Positions 35,212-43,502 of a stretch of 64,000 bases of DNA are shown in pieces. The DNA comes from G965237725 sp965237725 (GTDB lineage Bacteria > Pseudomonadota > Gammaproteobacteria > Arenicellales > Poriferihabitantaceae). Numbering within the stretch: the stretch's first letter is position 1; every line of letters starts with the position of its first letter. Made by a program: the position numbers and the translations under genes. The stretch lies in contig OZ250151.1 of NCBI GenBank assembly GCA_965237725.1, positions 3,348,001 through 3,412,000 on the forward strand, written 5' to 3'. The notes below the pieces were generated by a model. The model was not told the origin of the DNA. It saw nothing but the letters and a program-made list of their open reading frames with translations, and searched no databases.

Positions 35212-36372
35212 ATGAAGCCTGCCTGGAAAATCGGATCGATGAATGGAATAACTGTACTTATTCCAGATGTTGAATCCCATCAACTCCTTTGCGTGATTGT
35301 AAACTGTCTGGCACGGGTGGATGGGCTAAAAATAATTGTGATGTCGAATTTAAAGCATTCGCGGATGAATGTTTCCCGATACGTAGCAAAATCGATTTTT
35401 TATCCTGGTGGGAAATCAGAAAGTGATTGGGTTGAAAATGCTATTGCGGTAATACAGCACAACGAAATTGATGTCATTATGCCAACTCATGAATTCGGCA
35501 TTCGTACGATTTCGAAATACTACGATAAATTTTCTCAACTGTGCCGGGTAGCACCCGTGCCGACCGTTGATTCATTTGATATTGCTAATAACAAATGGTT
35601 GTTGTCAGAATATCTCAGGCAAGATGATTTCCCCTGGATTCCGGGTCAGTTGGTTTTAACGGGTGAAGAAAATCAAATCGATTTAAGACATTTATTATTT
35701 CCTGTAGTATTGAAACCAAACACAAATACGGCGGCAGGAAGAAATATAAAACTATTTCACTGCCAGCAAGCGCTGGAAGCATTTTTGAAACACAACCCAC
35801 CGAAGGTGGATTATTTAATACAACAATACGTCAATGGCATTGACGTGAGTTTCAATGCGCTTTGTATGCATGGAAACATTCTCGCAGCAACAACTCAAAA
35901 AGGATTCATGAGTGCTGATAATCCATTTGCGCCACAGTTGGGCAGGGCATTCATGCATGATGAAATATTGCAAAAATTTATGTCAAAGTTATTCAAACAG
36001 CTCAACTGGTCGGGAGTAGCAAATGTAGATTTAAAGTATTGCGACCAAACCAATGAATACTATGTGTTGGAAATCAATCCACGTTACTGGACTTCCATCG
36101 AAGGATCCTGCCTGATGGGGGTGAATTTTCCGGAACTGGTTATCAAAACGGCATTGGCTGAAAAATTTGATACACCAGCGTATCGGCGTGAAGAATTTCT
36201 TACCCTTGGTGGAATTGTCAAATCATTCAAAAAGATTGAAACCATAAAATCGCCACGGTTTTATTTTAAGAATACGCCACTGTTATTCGCTATTAAGGAT
36301 CCTTTGGTTTTGGTTCTTAAAATCCTGGGAAACATCAACAGGAAGTTGGGTATCTCAAAATTGTGGTGCTGA
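35212..36372 (+). CDS. ATP-grasp ligase
   Basis: Protein of 386 residues with a pre-ATP-grasp domain (1-110), then an ATP-grasp fold: F-P-V-V-L-K-P-N-T-N-T-A-A-G-R near 165, I-Q-Q-Y-V-N-G-I-D-V-S near 204, and metal/ATP residues in Y-V-L-E-I-N-P-R-Y-W near 286. Such enzymes join a carboxylate to an amine through acyl phosphate. It lies 6 bases before an amine oxidase gene, so it heads a four-gene unit with CysK and an SHMT-like protein. The product is probably an amide, dipeptide or modified amino acid; this is inference. Confidence 0.8.
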   Translation: MKPAWKIGSMNGITVLIPDVESHQLLCVIVNCLARVDGLKIIVMSNLKHSRMNVSRYVAKSIFYPGGKSESDWVENAIAVIQHNEIDVIMPTHEFGIRTISKYYDKFSQLCRVAPVPTVDSFDIANNKWLLSEYLRQDDFPWIPGQLVLTGEENQIDLRHLLFPVVLKPNTNTAAGRNIKLFHCQQALEAFLKHNPPKVDYLIQQYVNGIDVSFNALCMHGNILAATTQKGFMSADNPFAPQLGRAFMHDEILQKFMSKLFKQLNWSGVANVDLKYCDQTNEYYVLEINPRYWTSIEGSCLMGVNFPELVIKTALAEKFDTPAYRREEFLTLGGIVKSFKKIETIKSPRFYFKNTPLLFAIKDPLVLVLKILGNINRKLGISKLWC

Positions 36373-36378
36373 TAATTT

Positions 36379-37572
36379 ATGATGCATAGTTCAAGCCGAA
36401 GGCATATATTAAAGTCCGCAACAGTTGCGGCAATTTCCAATGTGTTGATTTGTCCCGGCCCAGCCCTGGGGAGCCCGGGCAACGGGAAAAAAATAATCAT
36501 TATCGGTTCGGGACTCTCGGGTTTGGTATCGGCCTACGAGCTTAAATCTGCAGGCCATCAGGTGACGGTTCTCGAATCACAACAACGGCCAGGTGGTCGT
36601 GTTTTGACTTTGCGGGATGAAATTGACAAAAAGATTATCGGCGATGCCGGCGCGGCCCGAATAAGGACCAGCCATCATTATACCCTGGGCTATGCCAGGC
36701 ATTTCGGTTTAAGTCTTGAGCCGTTTTATAATTTAGAGGGTGGAGGCTATATCAAATTCACAGATAGTCGAAGGAAAGTCATTGACTGGAATAAGTTTGA
36801 AAAATCCATCAAAAAGATTCACAGAATCTCTCTTGAAACTGCAGACAACTGGGTAAAAATTCAGGGTGGGAATGATTTGCTGCCAAAAAGTTTTGAAAAT
36901 GCTTTATTAGGTTCGATCCAGTATGGTGCCCCGGTAAACAGTATTCACGTGCAATCTGACCAAGTGCAGGTGTCTTACATTCAATATGGCATTAATATGT
37001 CAGTCAGCGGTGATTACCTAATTTGCACCGTGCCATTTTCTGTGATTGATAAAATAAACTTTGAACCTGGACTTTCCACAGACGTTCAAAACGAAATTCA
37101 ACGTTTAAAAAAATATGTTTCAGCCTCCCGTTTGTTTTCGATCTACGATTCTGAATTTTGGTTAGCGCATAAGCTGAATGGATTTGCGGTCACCGACAAC
37201 GCAGAAATCTGGCCAACATCATCAGGGCAATACAACAATCGCGGGGTGTTACAGCATTATTCCAGGGCGAGTCATTCTGAATCTATCACCGAAATGACAT
37301 CCAGGGGTCGGCAAGAATATGCCAGAGATTATCTGGAGAAGGTAATTCCTGGGGGAGAAAAAAATTATAATTCCGGTGTATCTAAATGTTGGGGTGAAGA
37401 TATCTGGGCTAAAGGCGGCTGGGTCAATGGGTGGGCTAAATTTGAATACTTCGCCAGGCCTGAGAATCGAATAATGTTTGCAGGTGAGCATTTATCCCAC
37501 TATCCAAGCTGGATGCAGGGTGCGCTGCAATCTGGAATTTACGCTGCCCGAAATATTCATATGGCGGTATGA
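36379..37572 (+). CDS. Tat-exported flavin amine oxidase
   Basis: Protein of 397 residues. A twin-arginine-like start (S-R-R-H-I-L-K at about 6-12 with hydrophobic run to C-P-G-P-A-L-G) precedes the dinucleotide motif I-I-G-S-G-L-S-G-L and R-P-G-G-R-V-L-T. The C-terminal F-A-G-E-H-L-S-H-Y-P-S-W-M-Q-G-A-L block is the amine oxidase FAD-binding end. At 397 residues it is compact for L-amino-acid/monoamine oxidases, lacking part of the substrate domain. It follows the ATP-grasp gene by 6 bases and likely oxidises an amine or amino acid in the periplasm. Confidence 0.82.
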   Translation: MMHSSSRRHILKSATVAAISNVLICPGPALGSPGNGKKIIIIGSGLSGLVSAYELKSAGHQVTVLESQQRPGGRVLTLRDEIDKKIIGDAGAARIRTSHHYTLGYARHFGLSLEPFYNLEGGGYIKFTDSRRKVIDWNKFEKSIKKIHRISLETADNWVKIQGGNDLLPKSFENALLGSIQYGAPVNSIHVQSDQVQVSYIQYGINMSVSGDYLICTVPFSVIDKINFEPGLSTDVQNEIQRLKKYVSASRLFSIYDSEFWLAHKLNGFAVTDNAEIWPTSSGQYNNRGVLQHYSRASHSESITEMTSRGRQEYARDYLEKVIPGGEKNYNSGVSKCWGEDIWAKGGWVNGWAKFEYFARPENRIMFAGEHLSHYPSWMQGALQSGIYAARNIHMAV

Positions 37573-37606
37573 TTGTACTTATTTTCCATGTGAGTTGATT
37601 ATTGTC

Positions 37607-38518
37607 ATGAAGTATCAAAATATTCTTGAGACCATTGGTCGAACGCCAGTTGTAAAACTGAATAATATTGGTAAAGATTGTGGAGCCGAGTTGTGGGTAA
37701 AACTTGAAAGTTTTAATCCCGGTGGTTCGGTAAAAGATCGACCGGCTTTGAAAATGATTGAAGATGCAGAAGCCGATGGTAGATTAAAATCCGGCGATAC
37801 TATTATTGAGCCGACCTCGGGGAATACCGGGATTGGCCTGGCCATGGTAGCGGCGGTGAAAGGCTATCGCTCGGTATTTGTTATGGCTGAAGACATGAGT
37901 GAAGAGCGCAAACTGATTCTGAAAGCCTATGGTGGTGAAGTTGTGCTTACCCCTGCTGACAAAGGCACCGTGGGCGCCATCGAAGAAGCGAAAAAACTGG
38001 CCGAAGAACACGGGCACTTTTTTGTTGGACAGCATTTTAATCCGTCCAACACAAAATCCCATAAACAGACCGCCGATGAAATCTGGGATGATTTTGGTAA
38101 ATCCCTGGCAGCCATTGTGTGCACAACGGGCACTGGTGGCACGATTTCGGGGTTGTCAAAGTACCTTCGAGACCGACATCCAAGCTTGAAGATCGTTGCT
38201 ACCGAGCCTGCGGATTCACCTATTCTCAGCCAGGGTATCGCCTGCAAACACAAAATCATGGGAACCGCCCCTGGTTTCATTCCTGAAATTCTGGATACCA
38301 ATGCCTATGAAGAAATTATTCAAATTACTACGGATGAAGCCTATTCCACCACCACTGCACTTGCGACTAAGGAAGGTATTTTTTGTGGAATTTCCTGTGG
38401 TGCAGCGGTAGCGGGGATGATAAAACTCGGATCCAATTCCGAATATGAAGGCAAACCCCTTGTGGCAATCCTGGCAGATACAGGTGAGCGGTATTTGAGT
38501 ACCGATGTCTGGCAATAG
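37607..38518 (+). CDS. cysK: cysteine synthase / O-acetylserine sulfhydrylase-like
   Basis: Protein of 303 residues starting at the ATG at 37607, which gives the family N-terminus N-I-L-E-T-I-G-R-T-P-V-V-K-L; a longer frame running from inside the amine oxidase is not used. PLP lysine lies in G-G-S-V-K-D-R (Lys43), substrate loop P-T-S-G-N-T-G near 68, and phosphate loop G-T-G-G-T near 178. It makes cysteine from O-acetylserine and sulfide, or beta-substituted alanines. Placed 34 bases after the amine oxidase and 39 before the SHMT-like gene; in this context it may serve a special beta-replacement rather than bulk cysteine. Confidence 0.88.
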   Translation: MKYQNILETIGRTPVVKLNNIGKDCGAELWVKLESFNPGGSVKDRPALKMIEDAEADGRLKSGDTIIEPTSGNTGIGLAMVAAVKGYRSVFVMAEDMSEERKLILKAYGGEVVLTPADKGTVGAIEEAKKLAEEHGHFFVGQHFNPSNTKSHKQTADEIWDDFGKSLAAIVCTTGTGGTISGLSKYLRDRHPSLKIVATEPADSPILSQGIACKHKIMGTAPGFIPEILDTNAYEEIIQITTDEAYSTTTALATKEGIFCGISCGAAVAGMIKLGSNSEYEGKPLVAILADTGERYLSTDVWQ

Positions 38519-38557
38519 TTTTCTAATTAAATCAAAAGTACACTAAATCGCGACGTC

Positions 38558-39838
38558 ATGGAAAATTCTGCAGCCCAGTTTTTCAATAATGCGGTGTCCA
38601 GTTCCGATCCGCTGGTTGCGGATGCATTGGCAGGGGAAAAACGACGCCAGCAGTCTCAGATCGAATTAATCGCATCGGAGAACATGGTGAGCCGAGCGGT
38701 TTTGGATGCACTGGGTCATGAGATCACCAATAAAACCCTGGAAGGTTTTCCAGGTAAACGATTTCACGGTGGGGCTGAGTTTGTGGATATTCTGGAACAG
38801 GCCGCCATTGATCGTGCAAAAGAATTATTCCAGTGTGAATATGTGAATGTCCAGCCCCACTCCGGGACTCAGGCGAATCAGGCCGTGTTTTTCGCATTAC
38901 TTGAACCCGGAGACAAAGTGCTGAGTCTCGATCTTGCTGCAGGAGGTCATTTGAGTCATGGCGCAAAACCCAATTTGTCGGGGCGCTGGTTCGATGCCAA
39001 CTATTATTTTGTTGATCGCGACACTGGCACCATAGACTACGACGCATTACTAGAACAGGCCAAACAAATTAAACCCAGATTATTAATTGCTGGGGGGTCT
39101 GCATATCCCAGAGAATTTGATTTTACCCGTATGCGCGAAATTGCAGATGCCTGCGGCGCATATCTGCTGGTGGACATGGCCCACTTTGCCGGCCTGGTGG
39201 CGGCGGGTGTTCATCCATCACCGATTCCTTACGCCGATATTGTGACCTGCACAACCACAAAGACTTTGCGTGGCCCCCGGGGTGGTTTAATCCTATCCAG
39301 AGATCAGACATGGGCGAAAAAACTGCAGTCGGCAATTTTTCCAGGCGTTCAGGGCAGCATGCATACCCAGATTATTGCCGCAAAAGCCGTATGCCTTGGC
39401 GAGGCGCTGCAACCAGAGTTTAAAAATTATGGCAGGGGGGTTATGGAAAATGCCGCGGTTCTGGCTGGTACCCTGAAAGAAAATCAAATTGATATAGTCA
39501 GTGGCGGCACCGATACTCATGTTGTGCTGCTGAATCTAAAAAACCTGAATATCTGTGGCCAGCAGGCTCAGGATATTCTGATGCAGGGAAATATTACCTC
39601 GAACAAAAATCCAGTACCGTTTGATGACTCGAATCCAGCAAAATGGGTGGGTTTGCGATTGGGGGCAGCCGCTGCCACCACCAGAGGGCTTGGCGCTGGG
39701 GAATTTATTCAGCTAGGAAAAGTTATTGCGCAGCTAATCCATGCCTGTGCTAGTGAGAATTCCGACAAGGCACTAGAGTCTGCGCGAAATCAGATTGCAG
39801 GAATCTGTGAAAATTTTCCGATCTATTCTGACTACTAA
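38558..39838 (+). CDS. divergent serine hydroxymethyltransferase-like PLP enzyme
   Basis: Protein of 426 residues of the SHMT family: E-L-I-A-S-E-N near 36, H-S-G-T-Q-A-N, V-D-M-A-H-F-A-G and PLP lysine Lys235 in T-T-T-K-T-L-R-G-P-R-G-G. Several residues invariant in E. coli GlyA differ: His before the lysine is Thr234, Tyr55 of N-K-Y is Thr60, the Y-Y pair of K-R-Y-Y-G-G is Phe69-His70, and Q-G-G-P-L-M-H reads Q-G-S-M-H. Arg in G-L-R-L-G is kept. It may be an SHMT paralogue with another aldol substrate (alpha-methylserine type or phenylserine type). Last gene of the ATP-grasp operon. Confidence 0.75.
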   Translation: MENSAAQFFNNAVSSSDPLVADALAGEKRRQQSQIELIASENMVSRAVLDALGHEITNKTLEGFPGKRFHGGAEFVDILEQAAIDRAKELFQCEYVNVQPHSGTQANQAVFFALLEPGDKVLSLDLAAGGHLSHGAKPNLSGRWFDANYYFVDRDTGTIDYDALLEQAKQIKPRLLIAGGSAYPREFDFTRMREIADACGAYLLVDMAHFAGLVAAGVHPSPIPYADIVTCTTTKTLRGPRGGLILSRDQTWAKKLQSAIFPGVQGSMHTQIIAAKAVCLGEALQPEFKNYGRGVMENAAVLAGTLKENQIDIVSGGTDTHVVLLNLKNLNICGQQAQDILMQGNITSNKNPVPFDDSNPAKWVGLRLGAAAATTRGLGAGEFIQLGKVIAQLIHACASENSDKALESARNQIAGICENFPIYSDY

Positions 39839-39852
39839 CCTATTGTCATTTT

Positions 39853-40875
39853 TTAATACCCTCGGACAACCGAAAACTCAGCGAGCTGGATCAGGGCCTG
39901 TCTATAATTATTGTCCGGCAGGCAGGACAGAGCATCGATGGCCAATTGAGACTGTTCCCTGGCCTTGTTTGTGGTGTAGTCCAAGGCACCGGTGGTTTGA
40001 ACAATTTTCAGAATCTCCGAAATTTTATCCCGTTCGCCGTTTTCAATGGCAGTGGTGATCACTTTCTGTTGTGCCTCGTTACCATGCTCGAGGGCATAAA
40101 TCAGCGGCAGGGTTGGTTTGCCTTCTGCCAGATCATCTCCAATATCCTTACCTATGTCTTCACTTTCTGCGTTGTAATCAAGAATGTCGTCAATTAATTG
40201 AAATGCGGTGCCCAGGTGGAGGCCGTATATTGCTAATGCCGCGCAGTTTGCAGAATTCTGTTTTGCAACAATGCCACCCAGCTGGGCAGATGATTCGAAC
40301 AATTTTGCGGTTTTCCGGTAAATGGTATCGAAATACTGTTGTTCAGTTGTTTCGGGGGAATGGGCATTAAGCAATTGCAAAACTTCTCCCTCGGCAATAG
40401 CATTTGTGGTAGAGGCCAGGATGTCCATGACAGCCATGTTTTGGGTTTCCACCATCATTTCAAAAGATCTGGAATACAGGAAATCCCCTACCAGCACGCT
40501 GGCTTCATTTCCCCAGACTTCATTGGCGGTAGGCTGGCCCCGTCGCGTAGCAGAAGCATCCACAACATCGTCATGGAGCAGGGTAGCAGTGTGAATAAAT
40601 TCGATTACCGCTGCCAACAAAATATGGTCCTTACCCTGATAACCACAACAACGGGCGCAAAGTAGCAATATAACTGGGCGTAGTCGTTTGCCACCGCTCT
40701 TTACGATATACGCGCCCAGTGTGTTTATCAGAGCAATATCAGATTTAAGTCGATCATGGATGGTTTTGTTGACCTGGTCTAGATCATCTCCAATTAATCC
40801 AATAGCATCATCCAGCAATTGCCTGGGATCGGTATCGGTATTATGGCGGTGCTGTTGTAAATTGGAATTCAACAT
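39853..40875 (-). CDS. ispB: all-trans-octaprenyl (polyprenyl) diphosphate synthase
   Basis: Protein of 340 residues with both Asp-rich motifs: L-H-D-D-V-V-D near 94 and L-I-D-D-I-L-D near 222, plus S-G-G-K-R-L-R-P and the Gly-Gln (G-Q-P-T-A-N) and K-T-A-K-L-F blocks. It lengthens farnesyl diphosphate for the ubiquinone side chain. It is divergent from rplU, the usual gammaproteobacterial layout. It converges with the SHMT-like gene at only 14 bases. Confidence 0.94.
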   Translation of the reverse strand: MLNSNLQQHRHNTDTDPRQLLDDAIGLIGDDLDQVNKTIHDRLKSDIALINTLGAYIVKSGGKRLRPVILLLCARCCGYQGKDHILLAAVIEFIHTATLLHDDVVDASATRRGQPTANEVWGNEASVLVGDFLYSRSFEMMVETQNMAVMDILASTTNAIAEGEVLQLLNAHSPETTEQQYFDTIYRKTAKLFESSAQLGGIVAKQNSANCAALAIYGLHLGTAFQLIDDILDYNAESEDIGKDIGDDLAEGKPTLPLIYALEHGNEAQQKVITTAIENGERDKISEILKIVQTTGALDYTTNKAREQSQLAIDALSCLPDNNYRQALIQLAEFSVVRGY

Positions 40876-41035
40876 AAAAAAAGATTAATTACAGATCAGT
40901 GGATTTTAGCCGAGTTTCATTGTAGTTTTCTTGTCATTCTTCCCTGGAATTACGGGGGAAATCCATACAGGGGTAAAATTTGCTCTAAAACTGATAAAGT
41001 ATTGTATTTCCTAGGGATTATCCTGAAAATATTGT

Positions 41036-41064
41036 TTGACGAAAGTGGCATAGGCGGATAAAAT
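41036..41064 (+). promoter_or_regulatory. sigma-70-type promoter for rplU-rpmA
   Basis: TTGACG (41036-41041), 17-base spacer and TAAAAT (41059-41064) make a near-consensus promoter. Transcription would start near 41071, leaving a leader of about 170 bases before rplU. This explains most of the 369-base gap 40876-41244 together with the leader structures described next. Confidence 0.6.
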
Positions 41065-41081
41065 CTCGCGTCCTCGAAAAT

Positions 41082-41166
41082 CAGGTTATTTAGCATAACC
41101 TGGGCTTTCAGGCCTCCTCATATTTGCACAGAGTATGGCCTGCACAGAGTATGGGCACAGAGTGTG
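41082..41166 (+). other. structured leader of the rplU transcript
   Basis: A perfect hairpin CAGGTTAT-TTAGC-ATAACCTG spans 41082-41102. It is followed by three direct repeats of GCACAGAGTATGG (starts near 41126 and 41142, and a degenerate third near 41154). The region lies inside the predicted leader. Ribosomal protein leaders are often autoregulatory; no known L21 leader fold was confirmed. Confidence 0.4.
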
Positions 41167-41244
41167 CCGTGTGTCGACCCGGATTAGTGGCTTTATTGCT
41201 ATTTCCTTACCGCAAAATAGATATAACAACCAAAGAACCTGAAA

Positions 41245-41982
41245 ATGTATGCAGTAATCGAAACTGGTGGCAAACAATATAAAGTTGCTATTGGTGATAA
41301 ATTAAAAGTAGAAAAACTGGCCACGGAAGAAGGCGGTTCAGTCAAGCTGGATCGTGTCTTGATGGTTGCGGACGGTGACAATGTAACCATTGGCTCACCC
41401 GTTGTTGCAACTCCGGTTACTGCCACCGTACTGTCCCATGGTAAGGCTGGGAAAATCAAGGTGTTCAAGATGAAGCGACGTAAAAACTATCGTCGTACCC
41501 AGGGGCATCGTCAGCTATATACTGAAATCGAAATCACCGGAATCGGCGACGCTAAAGCGGCACCTAAAAAAGCCACTACCAAGAAAGCCACTACCAAGAA
41601 AGCTACTTCCAAGAAAGCCACTGCGAAAAAAGACGTAGCTCCGAAAACTGCAGTCGCAGAAACAAAAGATACCAAAACTACAGAGGCAAAACCGGCTAGC
41701 AAAAAGGCTACCGCCAAAAAAGCGGTAACGAAAAAAGCCACGACCAAAAAAGCGACAACCAAAAAAGCCTCAGCTGGAGATAGCGTCGGTGATGATCTGA
41801 CTCAAATTAATGGGATAGGTCCGGTGATTGAGAAAAAATTACTCGCATTAGGCATTACCACTTACAAACAAATTGCGGCTTTCGACCAGGCTAAAATTGA
41901 TGAAATAAATGAGCAGCTTTCTTTCAAAGGAAGAATCGAGCGGGAAGAATGGGTCGCCCAGGCAAAGAAACTGTCCAAGTAG
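41245..41982 (+). CDS. rplU: 50S ribosomal protein L21 with Lys/Ala-rich linker and helix-hairpin-helix tail
   Basis: Protein of 245 residues, against about 103 for ordinary bL21. Residues 1-103 are a normal L21 (M-Y-A-V-I-E-T-G-G-K-Q-Y start, K-M-K-R-R-K-N-Y-R-R near 75). Residues 104-178 are repeats of K-K-A-T, like histone H1 or AlgP tails, and 183-245 form a helix-hairpin-helix domain (I-N-G-I-G-P-V-I-E-K-K-L). Similar fused L21 proteins occur in some proteobacteria. The tail could bind rRNA or DNA. rpmA follows 60 bases later. Confidence 0.93.
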   Translation: MYAVIETGGKQYKVAIGDKLKVEKLATEEGGSVKLDRVLMVADGDNVTIGSPVVATPVTATVLSHGKAGKIKVFKMKRRKNYRRTQGHRQLYTEIEITGIGDAKAAPKKATTKKATTKKATSKKATAKKDVAPKTAVAETKDTKTTEAKPASKKATAKKAVTKKATTKKATTKKASAGDSVGDDLTQINGIGPVIEKKLLALGITTYKQIAAFDQAKIDEINEQLSFKGRIEREEWVAQAKKLSK

Positions 41983-42042
41983 TAAAATAGCCAACTCATA
42001 TAGCTAAACAATATAATACGCGAAAAATTTTAGAGGTTAACC

Positions 42043-42300
42043 ATGGCACACAAGAAAGCAGGTGGTAGTTCCAGAAACGGACGTGATTCGGTATCCAAAC
42101 GACTGGGCGTGAAAAAATATGGCGGCGAGCAGGTTCTCGCTGGTAACATTATCATCAGACAACGCGGCAGTTCGTTTCACGCGGGCAAAAATACCCGTCT
42201 GGGCAAAGATTTCACCCTATTCGCAACTGCACCAGGAAAAGTACTTTTCGAAGTTAAAGGGGCCAAGAGACGCAGAACAGTAAGTATTGTTACTGAGTAA
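42043..42300 (+). CDS. rpmA: 50S ribosomal protein L27
   Basis: Protein of 85 residues, standard length, with the flexible N-terminus M-A-H-K-K-A-G-G-S-S-R-N-G-R-D that reaches the peptidyl transferase centre and the R-Q-R-G core. A GAGG ribosome site precedes the ATG. Cotranscribed with rplU and followed by a terminator. Confidence 0.97.
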   Translation: MAHKKAGGSSRNGRDSVSKRLGVKKYGGEQVLAGNIIIRQRGSSFHAGKNTRLGKDFTLFATAPGKVLFEVKGAKRRRTVSIVTE

Positions 42301-42324
42301 CTTCAAAAAGCTATGAATATCAAG

Positions 42325-42357
42325 ACCCCGCTTTGGTGACAATGCGGGGTTTTTATT
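42325..42357 (+). terminator. rho-independent terminator after rpmA
   Basis: Stem ACCCCGC / GCGGGGT (42325-42331 and 42344-42350) with a 12-base loop and a run TTTTTATTT. It lies 24 bases after the rpmA stop and should separate rplU-rpmA from obg-proB. Confidence 0.85.
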
Positions 42358-42425
42358 TACAGGGTCAAGATAGTTTTTATTACATATGCTCGTGATTAAC
42401 TAGCAATAAACCATTAGCCACAACA

Positions 42426-43502
42426 ATGAAATTTGTCGACGAAGCAACAATTCGAGCTATTGCCGGGAAAGGAGGCAATGGCTGCATGAGTTTCTTGCGC
42501 GAGAAATTTCGCCCCAACGGCGGGCCCGACGGTGGTGATGGCGGAGACGGCGGCAGTATCTATTTCGTAGAAAAAAATGGCCTGAATACCCTGGCAGATT
42601 TCCGCTTTATCAGACTGTACCGTGCAAAGAGTGGCGAAGGCGGTGCGGGCAGAGATCGTATTGGTAGAAAAGGTGAAGACCTATACATCAACGTACCGCG
42701 AGGTACAATTGTCAGCGACGCTGAAACCAATGAGATTATTGGCGAGATAGTAGATGAGAATCAGAAGCTGCTAATTGCCCGGGGCGGTCGGCGCGGTCTG
42801 GGCAATGCCAATTTTAAATCCAGCACCAATCGAGCACCGCGACGGACCACCAATGGCAAACTCGGAGATGAGCGATTACTAAAACTTGAACTTAAGGTAT
42901 TGGCAGATGTGGGTTTGCTTGGGCTGCCTAATGCAGGGAAATCAACATTGGTCAGTGCGGTTTCCCATGCCCGTCCCAAGATTGCTGATTACCCGTTTAC
43001 CACATTGTACCCTCAACTGGGTGTTGTGGATGTTGGCCATTCTGATGGTTATTCCAATAGCTTCGTAATAGCGGATATTCCCGGATTAATCGAAGGGGCA
43101 GCAGAAGGGGTAGGCCTGGGAATCCAGTTCTTAAAGCACCTGAAACGAACCCGAGTGTTGCTGCATATGGTAGATATTGCACCCATGGATGATCGCGACC
43201 TGGCTGACGGGATTCGTGAAATCGAAAATGAGTTATCGCGTTTTGATCAATCACTAATAGAAAAGGAACGTTGGCTGGTGCTCAATAAAATTGATGCCAT
43301 CGACCCGCAACGAGCTGGGGAAATAGAAAAAGAATTAAAAAAGAAGCTTGATTGGCGGGCACCGATTTATAAAATATCTGCTGCCACAGGAGAAGGGTGC
43401 AGTAAATTGACCAACGATTTGATGAATCACTTGCTCGAGATGGATCGGAATAAACAAACAGAAATAGAGAACCTGGTCGAGCCGCTAAAGGTAGAACAAT
43501 GA
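42426..43502 (+). CDS. obg: Obg-family GTPase (CgtA)
   Basis: Protein of 358 residues: glycine-rich N-terminal Obg domain (G-G-P-D-G-G-D-G-G-D-G-G-S near 33) and a GTPase domain with P-loop G-L-P-N-A-G-K-S-T-L near 165, switch P-F-T-T-L and G3 D-I-P-G-L-I-E-G-A, then N-K-I-D. It helps late 50S assembly and stress signalling. Its stop overlaps the proB start (ATGA), so the two are translationally coupled. Confidence 0.95.
   Translation: MKFVDEATIRAIAGKGGNGCMSFLREKFRPNGGPDGGDGGDGGSIYFVEKNGLNTLADFRFIRLYRAKSGEGGAGRDRIGRKGEDLYINVPRGTIVSDAETNEIIGEIVDENQKLLIARGGRRGLGNANFKSSTNRAPRRTTNGKLGDERLLKLELKVLADVGLLGLPNAGKSTLVSAVSHARPKIADYPFTTLYPQLGVVDVGHSDGYSNSFVIADIPGLIEGAAEGVGLGIQFLKHLKRTRVLLHMVDIAPMDDRDLADGIREIENELSRFDQSLIEKERWLVLNKIDAIDPQRAGEIEKELKKKLDWRAPIYKISAATGEGCSKLTNDLMNHLLEMDRNKQTEIENLVEPLKVEQ

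Noticed and set aside
37478..37606. Longer N-terminus for the cysteine synthase
   Set aside because: The extra 43 residues lie inside the amine oxidase gene; the family N-terminus begins at the ATG at 37607.
41565..41770. Minisatellite or sequencing error in rplU
   Set aside because: The frame stays open through the K-K-A-T repeats into a clear HhH domain with varied codons, so it is coding.
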